Below are positions 15,205-24,228 of a DNA stretch of 64,000 nt, one piece after another; the first letter of the stretch is position 1, and each line of letters begins with the position of its first letter. A program made the position numbers and the translations under genes. The stretch spans positions 248,001-312,000 of the forward strand of contig NZ_VTPX01000004.1 of NCBI RefSeq assembly GCF_008298015.1. The letters run 5' to 3'. This DNA comes from Salinicola corii (GTDB lineage: Bacteria; Pseudomonadota; Gammaproteobacteria; Pseudomonadales; Halomonadaceae). A model generated the notes under the pieces. The model was not told where the DNA came from. It searched no databases and saw only the letters and a program-made list of their open reading frames with translations.

Positions 15205-16875
15205 TCATGGGGTCTCGTCGCGATCCAGCGTTCTCAGTGCCTTGCGCACGATCTTGCCGGTGGCGGTCATCGGGAATTCGTCGATGAAGTGGATCTCGCG
15301 CGGGTACTCGTGGGCCGCCAGGCGCGAGCGCACGTGCTGCTGCAGCGTCTCCACCAGTGCCGGGGTGGGTTCCCAGTCCTCGGCGAGCACCACGTAGGCG
15401 GCCACGATCTCGGTGCGCAACTCGTCCGGCTTGCCCACCACGGCGGCCATGCGCACCGCCGGGTGGCCCAGCAGACAGTTCTCGATGGGCGCCGGGCCGA
15501 TGCGGTAGCCGGCGCTGGTGATGACGTCGTCGTCGCGGCTGAGGAAGGTGAAGTAGCCCTCGGCATCGCGAAAGCCCATGTCGCCGGTCAGCAGCCACTC
15601 GCCGGCGAACTTGGCCGCGGTCGCCTCCGGCTTCTGCCAGTAGTGCAGGAACATCACCGGATCCGGCGAGCGCACCGCGATATGGCCGGTCTCGCCATCG
15701 GCGAGACGCTGGCCCTCGGCATCGACGATGGCCAGCTCGTGCCCCGGCACCGCCTTGCCGATCGCGCCGGGGCGGTGCACGTCGAGCGACGCGCAGGCCG
15801 ACAGCACCATGTTGCATTCGGTCTGGCCGTAGAACTCGTTGATGGTGACACCGAAGGTCTCCCGCCCCCACGCCAGCAGCGCTTCGCCCAGGGACTCGCC
15901 ACCGCTGGCGACGCTGCGCACGTCGAGCCGCCAGCGGCGTTGCGGCTGCTTGACACGGCGCATCAGCTTGAGCGCGGTCGGCGGCAGGAACAGGTTGCGC
16001 ACGCGGTGGCGCTCGATCAGCGCGAACGCCGCCTCGGGCGAGAACTTGAGCATGCGGTGGGCGACGATCGGCACCGCGTGGTAGAGCGACGGCAGCAGCA
16101 CGTCGAGCAGGCCGCCGATCCAGGCCCAGTCGGCCGGCGTCCAGAAACGGTCGCCGGGCTGCGGCAACAGGTCGTGGGATATCTCCACCCCCGGCAGGTG
16201 GCCGAGCAGCACCCGGTGGCCATGTACCGCACCCTTGGGGCTGCCGGTGGTGCCGGAGGTGTAGATGATCAGCGCCGGGTCGTCGGCGCGGGTATCGCGG
16301 GTGACGAAGGCGTCGCTGGCGGCGGCCAGCTCGGCGTGGAAGTCGAGCGCGTCAGCGGTGGGCCGGCCCGCCCCGGGCGCGGCATCGACGGTGTAGATCG
16401 CGGTCAGCGCCGGCAGCTGGTGGCGGATCTCGTCGAGCGTCGCCATGCCGCGCGCATCGCTGACGATGGCGCGCATGCCACAGTCGGCGAGCCGGTGGTG
16501 CAGCGCCTCCGGGCCGAACAGGCTGAACAGCGGCACCGCGATCACCCCCAGCTTGAAGCAGGCCAGATGCGCCAGCGCGGTTTCGTGGCGCTGGGGCAGC
16601 AGCACACCGACGCGGTCACCGGGCTGAATGCCGTGGGCGGCCAGGCTGTTGGCCAGCCGGTTGGCGCCGAGCTTGAGTTCCAGGAAGGTGATCTCGCGGG
16701 CGCTGCCGTCGTCGTGGACTTCGATCATCGCCAGGCGCTCCGGGTCCTCCGCCCAGCGGTCGCAGCAGACGCTGGCGATATTGAACTGCGCCGGCACCTC
16801 CCACGCGAAGTCATCGTAGAGGCGGTCGTACTCGACCCCTGGCGTCAGCAGTGCGGTAGGTTGGGCGTCGTTCAT
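15205..16875 (-). CDS. AMP-dependent acyl-CoA synthetase (short/medium, probably branched-chain)
   Basis: This 556-aa adenylate-forming enzyme has the P-loop-like motif LIIYTSGTTGSPKGAVHGH (about residues 200-218), the A5 motif NEFYGQTECNMV, GDMGFRDAEGYF, and the C-terminal catalytic Lys motif MTATGKIVRKAL. It converts an acid, ATP and CoA to acyl-CoA. It resembles medium-chain or acetoacetate-type ligases; the exact acid cannot be read from sequence. It starts 4 nt after the gntP stop, so the permease and ligase are co-transcribed, a logical uptake-activation pair. Confidence 0.85.
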   Translation of the reverse strand: MNDAQPTALLTPGVEYDRLYDDFAWEVPAQFNIASVCCDRWAEDPERLAMIEVHDDGSAREITFLELKLGANRLANSLAAHGIQPGDRVGVLLPQRHETALAHLACFKLGVIAVPLFSLFGPEALHHRLADCGMRAIVSDARGMATLDEIRHQLPALTAIYTVDAAPGAGRPTADALDFHAELAAASDAFVTRDTRADDPALIIYTSGTTGSPKGAVHGHRVLLGHLPGVEISHDLLPQPGDRFWTPADWAWIGGLLDVLLPSLYHAVPIVAHRMLKFSPEAAFALIERHRVRNLFLPPTALKLMRRVKQPQRRWRLDVRSVASGGESLGEALLAWGRETFGVTINEFYGQTECNMVLSACASLDVHRPGAIGKAVPGHELAIVDAEGQRLADGETGHIAVRSPDPVMFLHYWQKPEATAAKFAGEWLLTGDMGFRDAEGYFTFLSRDDDVITSAGYRIGPAPIENCLLGHPAVRMAAVVGKPDELRTEIVAAYVVLAEDWEPTPALVETLQQHVRSRLAAHEYPREIHFIDEFPMTATGKIVRKALRTLDRDETP

Positions 16876-16879
16876 CGGC

Positions 16880-18265
16880 TCAAAAACTCCCGAACAGGGT
16901 GCCCAGGGTGATCACCGCGACCAGCGTGATCATCGGCACCACGATGGTGACCATGGCGATGTTGGGATAGGACTGGCGGTGGGTGAGGCCGCAGATCGCC
17001 AGCAGCGTGATCACCGCGCCGGAGTGAGGCAGCGTGTCCATGCCGCCGGCGGCGATGGTGGCGACCCGGTGCAGCAGTTCGGGGTTGAGACCGACCGCGT
17101 TGGCCATGCGCAGGTAGTCGTCGCCGAGCACGCTGAGCGCGATGCTCATGCCGCCGGAGGAGGAACCGGTGATGGCGGCCAGCACGTTCATCGACACCGC
17201 CTCGGAGATCAGCGGGTTGCCGGGGGCGAGGCCGAGCACCGCATCGCGGATGACCACGAAGCCGGCCAGGCTGGCGATCACCGCGCCGTAACCCACTTCG
17301 GAGGCGGTGTTGAACACCGGCAGCATCGAGCCGAAACAGCCCTTGTTGATGGTCTCCTTGAGGTCCGCCCAGTGCCGCCAGCGGGTGACGACCAGCCAGG
17401 CGCAGGAGATCAGCAGTGCGATGATGATCGCCCACAGCCCGAGCATCGAGTTGGGGTCGAGGGCGCCGAAGCGCGCTTCCGGCAGCTGCGAGAAATCGAG
17501 GCTCGGCAGAATCCAGTAGGTCAGCAGGCCGTTGAGCAGGATCACCATCACCAGCGGCGTGAAGGCAGCGACGGTACCGATGACGGGTACCTCGGCGATG
17601 TCTATCTTCTCGTTGGGGTGATGGCCGTAGTCCTCGCCCTGGCGCATCGCCTTGCTGGCGCGGGACTGCAGCCACCAGGTGCCAAGCCCCAGCATCAGAC
17701 AGCCGGCGATGATGCCGAGGCCCGGCGCGGCGAAACTGGTGGTCTGGAAGAACGGAATCGGGATCGCGTTCTGGATCGCGGGCGTCCCCGGCAGCGCGGT
17801 CATGGTGAAGGTGAACGAACCCAGCGCGATGGCACCGGGGATCAGCCGCTTGGGCGTGCCGGTCTCGCGGAACAACGCCGCCCCGATGGGGAAGACCGCG
17901 AACGCCACCACGAACAGCGACACGCCGCCGTAGGTCAGGATGGCGCAGGCCAGCACCACGGTCAGCACCACGTGGCGGGTGCCGAGACGCTTGATGATCC
18001 AGTTGGCGATGGCATGCGCGGCGCCGGAATCGGCCATCAACTGGCCAAACAGGGCGCCGAGGATGAACAGCGGGAAGAACTTGATCAGATAGCCGCCGAG
18101 TGCACTCATGAAGGTGTCGGTGTAGATCGGCAGCAGCAGCCCGGCTTCCCCGGACAGCAGCACCGCCAGCGACGCCATCAGCGGTGCCAGCAGCAGCACG
18201 GTGATGCCGCGATAGGCGAGGACGATCAGCAGGATCAGCGAGACAACGATAGCCAGTGTGCTCAT
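16880..18265 (-). CDS. GntP-family permease
   Basis: This 461-aa integral membrane protein has about 12 hydrophobic segments and GntP-type motifs (LGGYLIKFFPLFILGALFGQ, LPGTPAIQNAIP, SSSGGMSIALSVLG, GGMDTLPHSGAVITLL). GntP carriers import gluconate or other hydroxy/keto acids by proton symport. The neighbouring acyl-CoA ligase and MaoC hydratase argue for a short organic acid of the BCAA pathways rather than gluconate (inference). It is the first gene of its operon; a LiuR-like palindrome lies 183 bp upstream. Confidence 0.85.
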   Translation of the reverse strand: MSTLAIVVSLILLIVLAYRGITVLLLAPLMASLAVLLSGEAGLLLPIYTDTFMSALGGYLIKFFPLFILGALFGQLMADSGAAHAIANWIIKRLGTRHVVLTVVLACAILTYGGVSLFVVAFAVFPIGAALFRETGTPKRLIPGAIALGSFTFTMTALPGTPAIQNAIPIPFFQTTSFAAPGLGIIAGCLMLGLGTWWLQSRASKAMRQGEDYGHHPNEKIDIAEVPVIGTVAAFTPLVMVILLNGLLTYWILPSLDFSQLPEARFGALDPNSMLGLWAIIIALLISCAWLVVTRWRHWADLKETINKGCFGSMLPVFNTASEVGYGAVIASLAGFVVIRDAVLGLAPGNPLISEAVSMNVLAAITGSSSGGMSIALSVLGDDYLRMANAVGLNPELLHRVATIAAGGMDTLPHSGAVITLLAICGLTHRQSYPNIAMVTIVVPMITLVAVITLGTLFGSF

Positions 18266-18447
18266 GGGTCGATGGCCTTGGTCGGAGCTCCGTCACCATG
18301 ACGGGTAGCGAGAGCATTGTTGTGAATGGACGTTGCTGAAAACGAGGGTTTCTGTGGATAAGTAGTGGGTAAGTCCCGGTAAGGGTGTGAATAAGCACGC
18401 CTGCCCGATTCGGGACCACGTCGAGACGAGATGACGATAGGTATTGA

Positions 18448-18463
18448 TTAACGTTAACGTCAA
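18448..18463. promoter_or_regulatory. LiuR-type palindrome between gntP and menI
   Basis: TTAACGTTAACGTCAA differs from the perfect palindrome at 14641 by one base. It sits between the divergent gntP operon (183 bp away) and the thioesterase gene (73 bp away), so it could control either or both. Confidence 0.7.
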
Positions 18464-18535
18464 CGTGTTAATACGAGAACTAGCCTAAAGAGGGAGGCGT
18501 CGCCTCCTTCATTGTTATCACCGGAGACCCCTGCC

Positions 18536-18961
18536 ATGCCGATCTGGAAACGCGAATCATCCCTGGAGGCGCTCGAAGCCGAGTGCCGCGACACGCTGGT
18601 CGCGCATATCGGTATCGAGTTCACCGAGCTGGGTGACGACTGCCTGCGCGGACGCATGCCGGTGGATGCGCGCACCCACCAGCCCTACGGCCTGCTCCAC
18701 GGCGGCGCCTCGGTGGTGCTGGCGGAGACGCTGGGCAGCATTGCGGCGAACCTTTGCCTGGCCGACGAGAGCAAGATGGCGGTGGGCCTGGAGATCAACG
18801 CCAACCACGTGCGCGCGGTGCGCCAGGGCTGGGTCGAGGGGTGCGCCCGGCCGCTGCATATCGGTGGCACCACCCAGCTGTGGGAGATCCGCATCGAGGA
18901 CGAGCGCGGCCGGCTGGTGTGCATGTCGCGGCTGACCATGGCGGTGGTCAATCGGGGCTGA
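18536..18961 (+). CDS. Hot-dog acyl-CoA thioesterase (MenI/YdiI-like)
   Basis: The 141-aa protein closely follows the E. coli YdiI/MenI pattern: IWKRESSLEALEAECRDTLV, GRMPVDARTHQPYGLLHGGA (about residues 40-59) with the catalytic SVVLAETLGS, then VGLEINANHVRAVRQGWVEG. YdiI hydrolyses DHNA-CoA and other acyl-CoAs in menaquinone synthesis. In an organism with the ubiquinone genes seen here a broader acyl-CoA role is as likely. The ATG at 18536 is chosen by homology. It is divergent from gntP and shares the LiuR-like palindrome region. Confidence 0.88.
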   Translation: MPIWKRESSLEALEAECRDTLVAHIGIEFTELGDDCLRGRMPVDARTHQPYGLLHGGASVVLAETLGSIAANLCLADESKMAVGLEINANHVRAVRQGWVEGCARPLHIGGTTQLWEIRIEDERGRLVCMSRLTMAVVNRG

Positions 18962-19001
18962 CTCACTGACGCCGCCAACGCAGAGCCGAACGCGCGGGTT
19001 G

Positions 19002-19361
19002 CTACGCTTCGCGCTGTTCCAGCATGGCGGCGATCGTCTCGGTGTGTTGATCTCCCCAACTGCACAGTGGCCTGAGCGCTTCGCACAGGCTGTGGCCAAG
19101 CGGCGTCAGTGCGTAATCCACGCGGGGAGGAATCTCCCCGTGATCCGTCCGCGACACGACGCCATCCCGCTCCAGCATCTTGAGCTGCTGAATCAGCATC
19201 TTGTGACTGATGCCACGGACGCTGCGCTTCAGTTCGCCGTAGCGCAGTGAGCCACCCGCCAGGAAGTGGAGGATAAGCGGCTTCCACTTGCCGCCCACGA
19301 CGTGGAGCGTGGCGTCGAGGCCACAGATGAAAGGCGAGGGTGCCAAGGTTTTCTCGTTCAT
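19002..19361 (-). CDS. HxlR-family transcriptional regulator
   Basis: The 119-aa winged-helix protein has the HxlR signature: CGLDATLHVVGGKWKPLILH (about residues 13-32), then RYGELKRSVRGISHKMLIQQ, LKMLERDGVV and YALTPLGHSL. HxlR proteins respond to electrophiles, quinones or oxidants and usually control a divergent gene. Here it is divergent from an SDR oxidoreductase. The 86-bp gap has ATACTTACCAAAAGGTGCAT near 19365, with an ACC-AAAA-GGT core, as a plausible operator. The ATG at 19361 is chosen over 19385. Confidence 0.88.
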   Translation of the reverse strand: MNEKTLAPSPFICGLDATLHVVGGKWKPLILHFLAGGSLRYGELKRSVRGISHKMLIQQLKMLERDGVVSRTDHGEIPPRVDYALTPLGHSLCEALRPLCSWGDQHTETIAAMLEQREA

Positions 19362-19447
19362 TTTGATACTTACCAAAAGGTGCATACTTGTAGAAAAGAA
19401 TGTTAATTCTTAACCTGCCTCCTTCTCAATACCAGGAGTGCAGACGG

Positions 19448-20182
19448 ATGGGTAAGCTACAGGGAAAGACCGCCGTGATCACCGGCGGCGCATCGGGCAT
19501 CGGCCTGGCCACGGCGAAGCGCTTCACGGCGGAGGGGGCGTTCGTCTATCTCTTCGGGCGCAGACAGGAAGCGCTCGACGCGGCAGTGGCCGAACTCGGC
19601 TCCCATGCGCGTGCCGTCCGGGGCGACGTCACGAAATCGGCAGATCTCGATCGCCTGTTCTCGGCGGTGAAATCCGAAAGGGGCAGTCTCGATATCCTGT
19701 TCGCGAACGCCGGGGTCGGTGAGCTGGTGGCCCTCGGTGCGATCACACCCGAGCATTTCGACCATACTTTCGATATCAACGTCAGGGGAACGCTGTTCAC
19801 GGTGCAAAAAGCGCTGCCTTTGATGCCAGCCGGCAGTTCGATCATTCTGACGGGGTCAACGGTGGGCGTGACAGGAACGCCGGCAATGAGCGTCTACAGC
19901 GCCTCCAAGGCGGCCGTTCGCAACCTCGCCAGGAGTTGGGCCCTGGATCTCCGAGGCAGCGGTATTCGGGTTAATGTGCTCTCTCCCGGCCTGACGGAGA
20001 CGGACACAGTGAAAGGGCTACTGAACGACGACATCCTCACCGGCCAGATGCAGGCAACGCCACTTGGACGGATGGGGGATCCCGCCGAAACGGCTGCGGT
20101 AGCCGCGTTTCTCGCCTCCAGTGACAGTAGCTACATGACTGGTGGCGAAGTCTTCGTCGATGGCGGCTACGCCCAGGTATAG
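19448..20182 (+). CDS. SDR-family oxidoreductase
   Basis: The 244-aa protein is a classical short-chain dehydrogenase: cofactor loop AVITGGASGIGLATAKRF (residues 9-26), NAG motif LFANAGVGE, catalytic Ser (TGSTVG) and YSASKAA (Tyr-x3-Lys), ending YMTGGEVFVDGGYAQV. It is divergent from the HxlR regulator, a pair often seen for quinone/aldehyde-responsive SDR genes, so it is probably repressed by it. The substrate is unknown. The ATG at 19448 is chosen because MGKLQGKTAVITGG is the typical start. Confidence 0.88.
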   Translation: MGKLQGKTAVITGGASGIGLATAKRFTAEGAFVYLFGRRQEALDAAVAELGSHARAVRGDVTKSADLDRLFSAVKSERGSLDILFANAGVGELVALGAITPEHFDHTFDINVRGTLFTVQKALPLMPAGSSIILTGSTVGVTGTPAMSVYSASKAAVRNLARSWALDLRGSGIRVNVLSPGLTETDTVKGLLNDDILTGQMQATPLGRMGDPAETAAVAAFLASSDSSYMTGGEVFVDGGYAQV

Positions 20183-20268
20183 CGTCATCATCGAGTGCGA
20201 TCATCATGGGATGGCAATCCGACGGGGTTGGCTGCCTGGATCGCAGTGCGAGACGACTTGACGGTTGA

Positions 20269-22023
20269 TCAGGCCGTGTCCGATGGCGACTCCAACCCCA
20301 GTTCGTGACTGGTGGCCTGGCGCATCCGGAATTTCTGCACCTTGCCGCTGACGGTCATCGGGAATTCGTCGACGAACCGGACGTAGCGCGGGATCTTGTG
20401 GTGGTCGATACGGTCACGGCAGTAGTCGCGGATCGCCTCCTCGTCGAGCTCGGCGCCTTCCACCAGCCGGACCCATACCGCCACCGCCTCACCGTACCTG
20501 TGGTCCGGCACGCCGAACACCTGGGCGTCGGAGATCGCCGGGTGGGTGTAGAGAAACTCCTCGATCTCGCGCGGGTAGAGGTTCTCGCCGCCGCGGATGA
20601 TCATGTCCTTGATGCGTCCGGTGATGGCGACGAAGCCGTCGTCGTCCATCATTGCCAGGTCGCCGCTGTGCATCCAGCCCTGCGCATCGATCGACTGGTG
20701 GGTGGCTGCGTCGTTGTCCCAGTAGCCGAGCATCACGCTGTAGCCGCGGGTGCAAAGTTCGCCGCTGGTGCCGCGCGGGACCACCTGGTCGCTGGCTGGG
20801 TCGACGATCTTCACCTCCAGGTGTGGGTGAATGGTGCCGACGGTGGCCACGCGCTTGGCCAACGGGGCGTCAGGCCGGGTCTGCAGGCTCACCGGACTGG
20901 TCTCGGTCATGCCGTAGGCGATGGTGACGTCCTGCATGTGCATGCGCTCGATCACCCGCTTCATCACCTCGATGGGGCAGTTGGAACCGGCCATGATGCC
21001 GGTGCGCAGGCTGGAGAGATCGAAGCGCGCGAACTCGGGATGCTCGAGTTCGGCGATGAACATCGTCGGCACGCCATAGAGCGCCTGGGCGCGCTCGGCT
21101 TCCACCGCGCGCAGCGTCGCCTCGGGGTCGAAACCGTCGTTGGGATAGATCGCGGTGGCGCGGTGCGACAGGCACGCCAGATTGCCCATCACCATGCCGA
21201 AGCAGTGATAGAGCGGTACCGGGATCACCACCCGCTCGCCGGGGTGCAGATTCATCCCGCCACCGACGAAGTAACCGTTGTTGAGAATGTTGTGATGGGT
21301 CAGCGTCACCCCCTTGGGCGCGCCGGTGGTGCCGGAGGTGTACTGGATGTTGATCGGATCGTCGAACTGCAATTCGGCCTGCCGCTTCGCCAACCGCTCG
21401 GCGGAGATGCCGTCGGCGAGGGTAGCCAGCTCGTTCCAGTGCCACATGCCTGGTGTGGCGAGTTCAGGGTCGAGACAGACCACCTGCCTGAGTCGGGGCA
21501 GGCTAGCGCAGTCGAGTCGGCGCTGCTCGTCGATGGGGACGTCGCGTAGCTCCGGGGCGAGCTGGCAGAGGATATCGACGTAATGTGACTTGATCTCGCC
21601 GCTGGCCCGATAGGCGCCCTGCAGTACCAGGACGGACAGGCCGGACTGGGTGAGCGCGTGTTCGAGTTCGTGGGCGCGATAGCTCGGGTTGAGATCGACC
21701 AGGATCGCGCCGATCTTGGCCGTCGCCAGCTGGGTAAGCGCCCACTCCGCACAGTTGAGCGACCAGATGCCGACCCGGTCGCCGCGCTCGACCCCCAGCG
21801 CCAGCAGGGCGCGGGCGATGCGGTCGGCCTCCGCGCGCAGCTCGGCGTAGGTGTAGCGCAGATTCTGATGGCAGCTCACCAGCGCCTCGCGGTCGGGGCA
21901 GTCGCTGGCGGCGGCGTCGAGGCAGTCGCCGATGGTCAGGCCCAGCAGTGGCCGGTCGCTGGTGCCACTGACGTAGCTGGGTTGGTGGCTGTGGTTGGCG
22001 CTGGCAGGCCCGGTCATCGTCAT
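20269..22023 (-). CDS. AMP-binding acyl-CoA synthetase (FadD-like)
   Basis: This 584-aa protein has the adenylation motifs [47 protein letters not shown]-type segment and C-terminal [14 protein letters not shown] with the catalytic Lys. It activates a fatty or branched acid to acyl-CoA. It is the last gene of the isoleucine/valine-type operon, 54 nt after the thiolase, so a branched or 2-methyl short-chain acid is a reasonable substrate guess. The ATG at 22023 has AGGGGAGAT directly upstream. Confidence 0.88.
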   Translation of the reverse strand: MTMTGPASANHSHQPSYVSGTSDRPLLGLTIGDCLDAAASDCPDREALVSCHQNLRYTYAELRAEADRIARALLALGVERGDRVGIWSLNCAEWALTQLATAKIGAILVDLNPSYRAHELEHALTQSGLSVLVLQGAYRASGEIKSHYVDILCQLAPELRDVPIDEQRRLDCASLPRLRQVVCLDPELATPGMWHWNELATLADGISAERLAKRQAELQFDDPINIQYTSGTTGAPKGVTLTHHNILNNGYFVGGGMNLHPGERVVIPVPLYHCFGMVMGNLACLSHRATAIYPNDGFDPEATLRAVEAERAQALYGVPTMFIAELEHPEFARFDLSSLRTGIMAGSNCPIEVMKRVIERMHMQDVTIAYGMTETSPVSLQTRPDAPLAKRVATVGTIHPHLEVKIVDPASDQVVPRGTSGELCTRGYSVMLGYWDNDAATHQSIDAQGWMHSGDLAMMDDDGFVAITGRIKDMIIRGGENLYPREIEEFLYTHPAISDAQVFGVPDHRYGEAVAVWVRLVEGAELDEEAIRDYCRDRIDHHKIPRYVRFVDEFPMTVSGKVQKFRMRQATSHELGLESPSDTA

Positions 22024-22077
22024 ATCTCCCCTGAAGTGGATGTCGTGCGGCAGGGATGCCGGCACTCGCGTCTGCGG

Positions 22078-23268
22078 CTACGCGAGCCGTTCGATGCCGA
22101 CCGCCGTGGCCTCGCCGCCGCCGATACAGATCGCCGCCACGCCCCGGGTCAGGCCGTGATGGGTGAGCGCGTTGAGCAGCGTGACCAGAATCCGTGCGCC
22201 GGAGGCGCCGATCGGGTGGCCCAGGGCGCAAGCGCCGCCGTGCACGTTGACCCGCTCGTGGTCGAGATCGAGTTCTCGCATCGCCGCCATTGCCACCACC
22301 GCGAAGGCTTCGTTGATCTCGTAGAGATCGACGCTCTCTCGCGTCCAGCCGAGGCGCTGGTAGAGCTTGCGCACGGCGTGGATCGGCGCCACCGGAAAGT
22401 CGCCCGGGCGCATGGCGTGGCTGGCGTGGCCGTGGAGGCGCGCCAGCGGGGTCAGCCCCTGGCGCTCGGCCTCGCGCTGGCGCATCAGTACCAGCGCCGC
22501 GGCGCCATCGGAGATCGAGCTCGAGTTGGCGGCGGTGACGCTGCCGCCGTCGCGAAAGGCGGGCTTGAGCTGGGGGATGCGCTCGAGATTGGCCTTGTGG
22601 GGCTGTTCGTCCTGGTCGACCCGGCGGGTGTCGCGGCCGGCGGGGGCGTCGAGGGCGACGATCTCCTTGGCAAAGACGCCGCTCTCGATCGCCTGGCGGG
22701 CGCGGGTCAGCGAGGCGATGGCGTAGGCATCCTGGGCCTCGCGGCCGAAGCCGAAGGCCTGGGCGCACGCCTCGGCGTAGGTGCCCATCAGCCGCCCTGG
22801 CTCGTAGGCGTCCTCGAGCCCGTCGAGGAACATGTGATCGAGCACCTGGGCATGCCCCATGCGCAGCCCTGTCCGCGCCTTGGGCAGCAGGTAGGGGGCG
22901 TTGCTCATGCTCTCCATGCCGCCGGCGATGGCGTGGGCTGCGTGACCCAGCGACAGCGTGTCGAACGTCTGCATCACCGCCTTCATGCCGGAGCCGCACA
23001 TCTTGTTGACGGTGGTGCAGGGCGTCGACTCGGCCAGGCCCGCGCCGAGTGCCGCCTGGCGCGCCGGCGCCTGGCCCTGCCCGGCGGGGAGCACGCAGCC
23101 CATGATCAGCTCGTCGAGGCTGTCGGGCGCCAGCCGGGCCTGTTCGAGGGCGCCGCGAATCGCCGTCGCACCCAGCTGCGGGCAGGCAAGCCCGCCCAGG
23201 GCGCCCTGGAAGGCGCCCATCGGCGTGCGCTTGGCGCCGACGATGACGATCGGGTCTGGGGTGTTCAT
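22078..23268 (-). CDS. Acetyl-CoA C-acyltransferase (thiolase)
   Basis: The 396-aa thiolase has the three catalytic elements: [14 protein letters not shown] with the nucleophilic Cys (about residue 90), EINEAFA, and [17 protein letters not shown] / [11 protein letters not shown] with the second Cys. Biosynthetic and degradative thiolases look alike. In this operon it most likely cleaves 2-methylacetoacetyl-CoA (isoleucine pathway) to acetyl-CoA and propionyl-CoA. It is separated from the SDR gene by the palindromic element at 23305-23447. Confidence 0.9.
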   Translation of the reverse strand: MNTPDPIVIVGAKRTPMGAFQGALGGLACPQLGATAIRGALEQARLAPDSLDELIMGCVLPAGQGQAPARQAALGAGLAESTPCTTVNKMCGSGMKAVMQTFDTLSLGHAAHAIAGGMESMSNAPYLLPKARTGLRMGHAQVLDHMFLDGLEDAYEPGRLMGTYAEACAQAFGFGREAQDAYAIASLTRARQAIESGVFAKEIVALDAPAGRDTRRVDQDEQPHKANLERIPQLKPAFRDGGSVTAANSSSISDGAAALVLMRQREAERQGLTPLARLHGHASHAMRPGDFPVAPIHAVRKLYQRLGWTRESVDLYEINEAFAVVAMAAMRELDLDHERVNVHGGACALGHPIGASGARILVTLLNALTHHGLTRGVAAICIGGGEATAVGIERLA

Positions 23269-23304
23269 AGTCTGCTCTCCCATACTGGTGAGGGATCGAT
23301 GCTC

Positions 23305-23447
23305 AGAGGGTGTTTACAAAATGCCTGCGCTCGACAATACGGCGTTGAAATCGACCTCAAAATACTCATTTACCCCTTGTAAACTCCGCTTTTTCGGCCG
23401 ATTTCGCCTTGTCTTGTCTTCGCTCGTCGAATTTGTAAACACCCTCT
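23305..23447. repeat. Long palindromic intergenic element, copy 1
   Basis: A 143-bp imperfect palindrome ends in perfect 16-bp inverted arms AGAGGGTGTTTACAAA / TTTGTAAACACCCTCT. The core (CTGCGCTCGA..., GTTGAAATCG..., CTCATTTAC-GTAAACTCCGC, CTTCGCTCG) is shared with the element at 31605. It lies between the SDR and thiolase genes of one operon. It could be a mobile repeat (MITE-like) or an mRNA stem that separates cistrons. Confidence 0.85.
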
Positions 23448-23457
23448 CAGTCGTTTT

Positions 23458-24228
23458 TCACCGCGCACTCATGCGAATGCCGCCATCGAGACGAATCACC
23501 TCGCCATTGAGATAGCGGTTCTCCAGGATCTGGCAGGCCAGCGCGGCGTACTCCTCGGCGTGGCCCATGCGCGGCGGGAACGGCACCTTGGCGTTGAGGC
23601 TCTCGCGCACCTCCTCAGGCATGCCCTGCATCATGGCGGTGTCGAAGATGCCGGGGGCGATCGCCATCACCCGGATGCCCGAGCTGGCCAGCTCGCGGGC
23701 GGCGGGCAGGGTCAGCCCGACCACGCCGGCCTTGGAGGCGGCGTAGGCGGCCTGGCCGATCTGGCCCTCGAAGGCGGCCACCGAGGCGGTGTTGATCACC
23801 ACCCCGCGCTCGCCGTCGTCCTCCGTCGCCGGGTTCTCCTGCATCGCCGCCACCGCCAGGCGCAGCATGTTGAAGGTGCCGATCAGATTGATGTCGACCA
23901 CCCGGCGGAAGCGTTCGAGGTCGTGCACGCCGCGCTTGCCGTGGATCTTCTCCGCCGGCGCCACTCCGGCGCAGTTGATCAGCCCATGGAGGGCGCCGAA
24001 GTGGTCGCGGGTGGCGGCGATCACCCGCTCGGCATCCGCCGCCTGGGTGACATCGGCGGTCACCGCCAGGGCGTTCGCCCCCAGTGACTCGGCCTGGGTC
24101 CGCGCCGCCGTCTCATCATGGTCGGCCAGGGTCACGCAGGCCCCGGCCGCGATCAGCCGCTGGGCGGTGGCGGCGCCCAGCCCGGAGCCGCCGCCGGTGA
24201 CGATGAAGGTGCGTTCAGTCAGTTGCAT
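23458..24228 (-). CDS. SDR 3-hydroxyacyl-CoA dehydrogenase, probably 2-methyl-3-hydroxybutyryl-CoA dehydrogenase
   Basis: The 256-aa protein has the SDR cofactor loop FIVTGGGSGLGAATAQRLIA, NCAGVAPAEKIHGKRGVHDL, catalytic Ser (NTASVAAFEGQ), YAASKAGVVGLTLPAAREL and the ILENRYLNGEVIRLDGGIRM end. These are the hallmarks of HSD17B10-type 3-hydroxy-2-methylbutyryl-CoA dehydrogenases. It would act in the isoleucine branch before the thiolase. The ATG at 24228 has AAGGAA upstream and overlaps the end of the preceding hydrolase gene by 14 nt. Confidence 0.88.
   Translation of the reverse strand: MQLTERTFIVTGGGSGLGAATAQRLIAAGACVTLADHDETAARTQAESLGANALAVTADVTQAADAERVIAATRDHFGALHGLINCAGVAPAEKIHGKRGVHDLERFRRVVDINLIGTFNMLRLAVAAMQENPATEDDGERGVVINTASVAAFEGQIGQAAYAASKAGVVGLTLPAARELASSGIRVMAIAPGIFDTAMMQGMPEEVRESLNAKVPFPPRMGHAEEYAALACQILENRYLNGEVIRLDGGIRMSAR

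Noticed and set aside
15127-16911. Very long plus-strand frame opposite the acyl-CoA ligase gene
   Set aside because: It is the shadow of the ligase gene on the other strand, rich in Gly/Ala/Arg/His without domain features. The same applies to long frames opposite liuD, liuB, gntP, thiolase, uvrD and trpB.
23305-23447. Palindromic element as a simple terminator
   Set aside because: It is much longer than a terminator, lies inside an apparent operon, has no T-tract at the stem end and occurs in a second, related copy.
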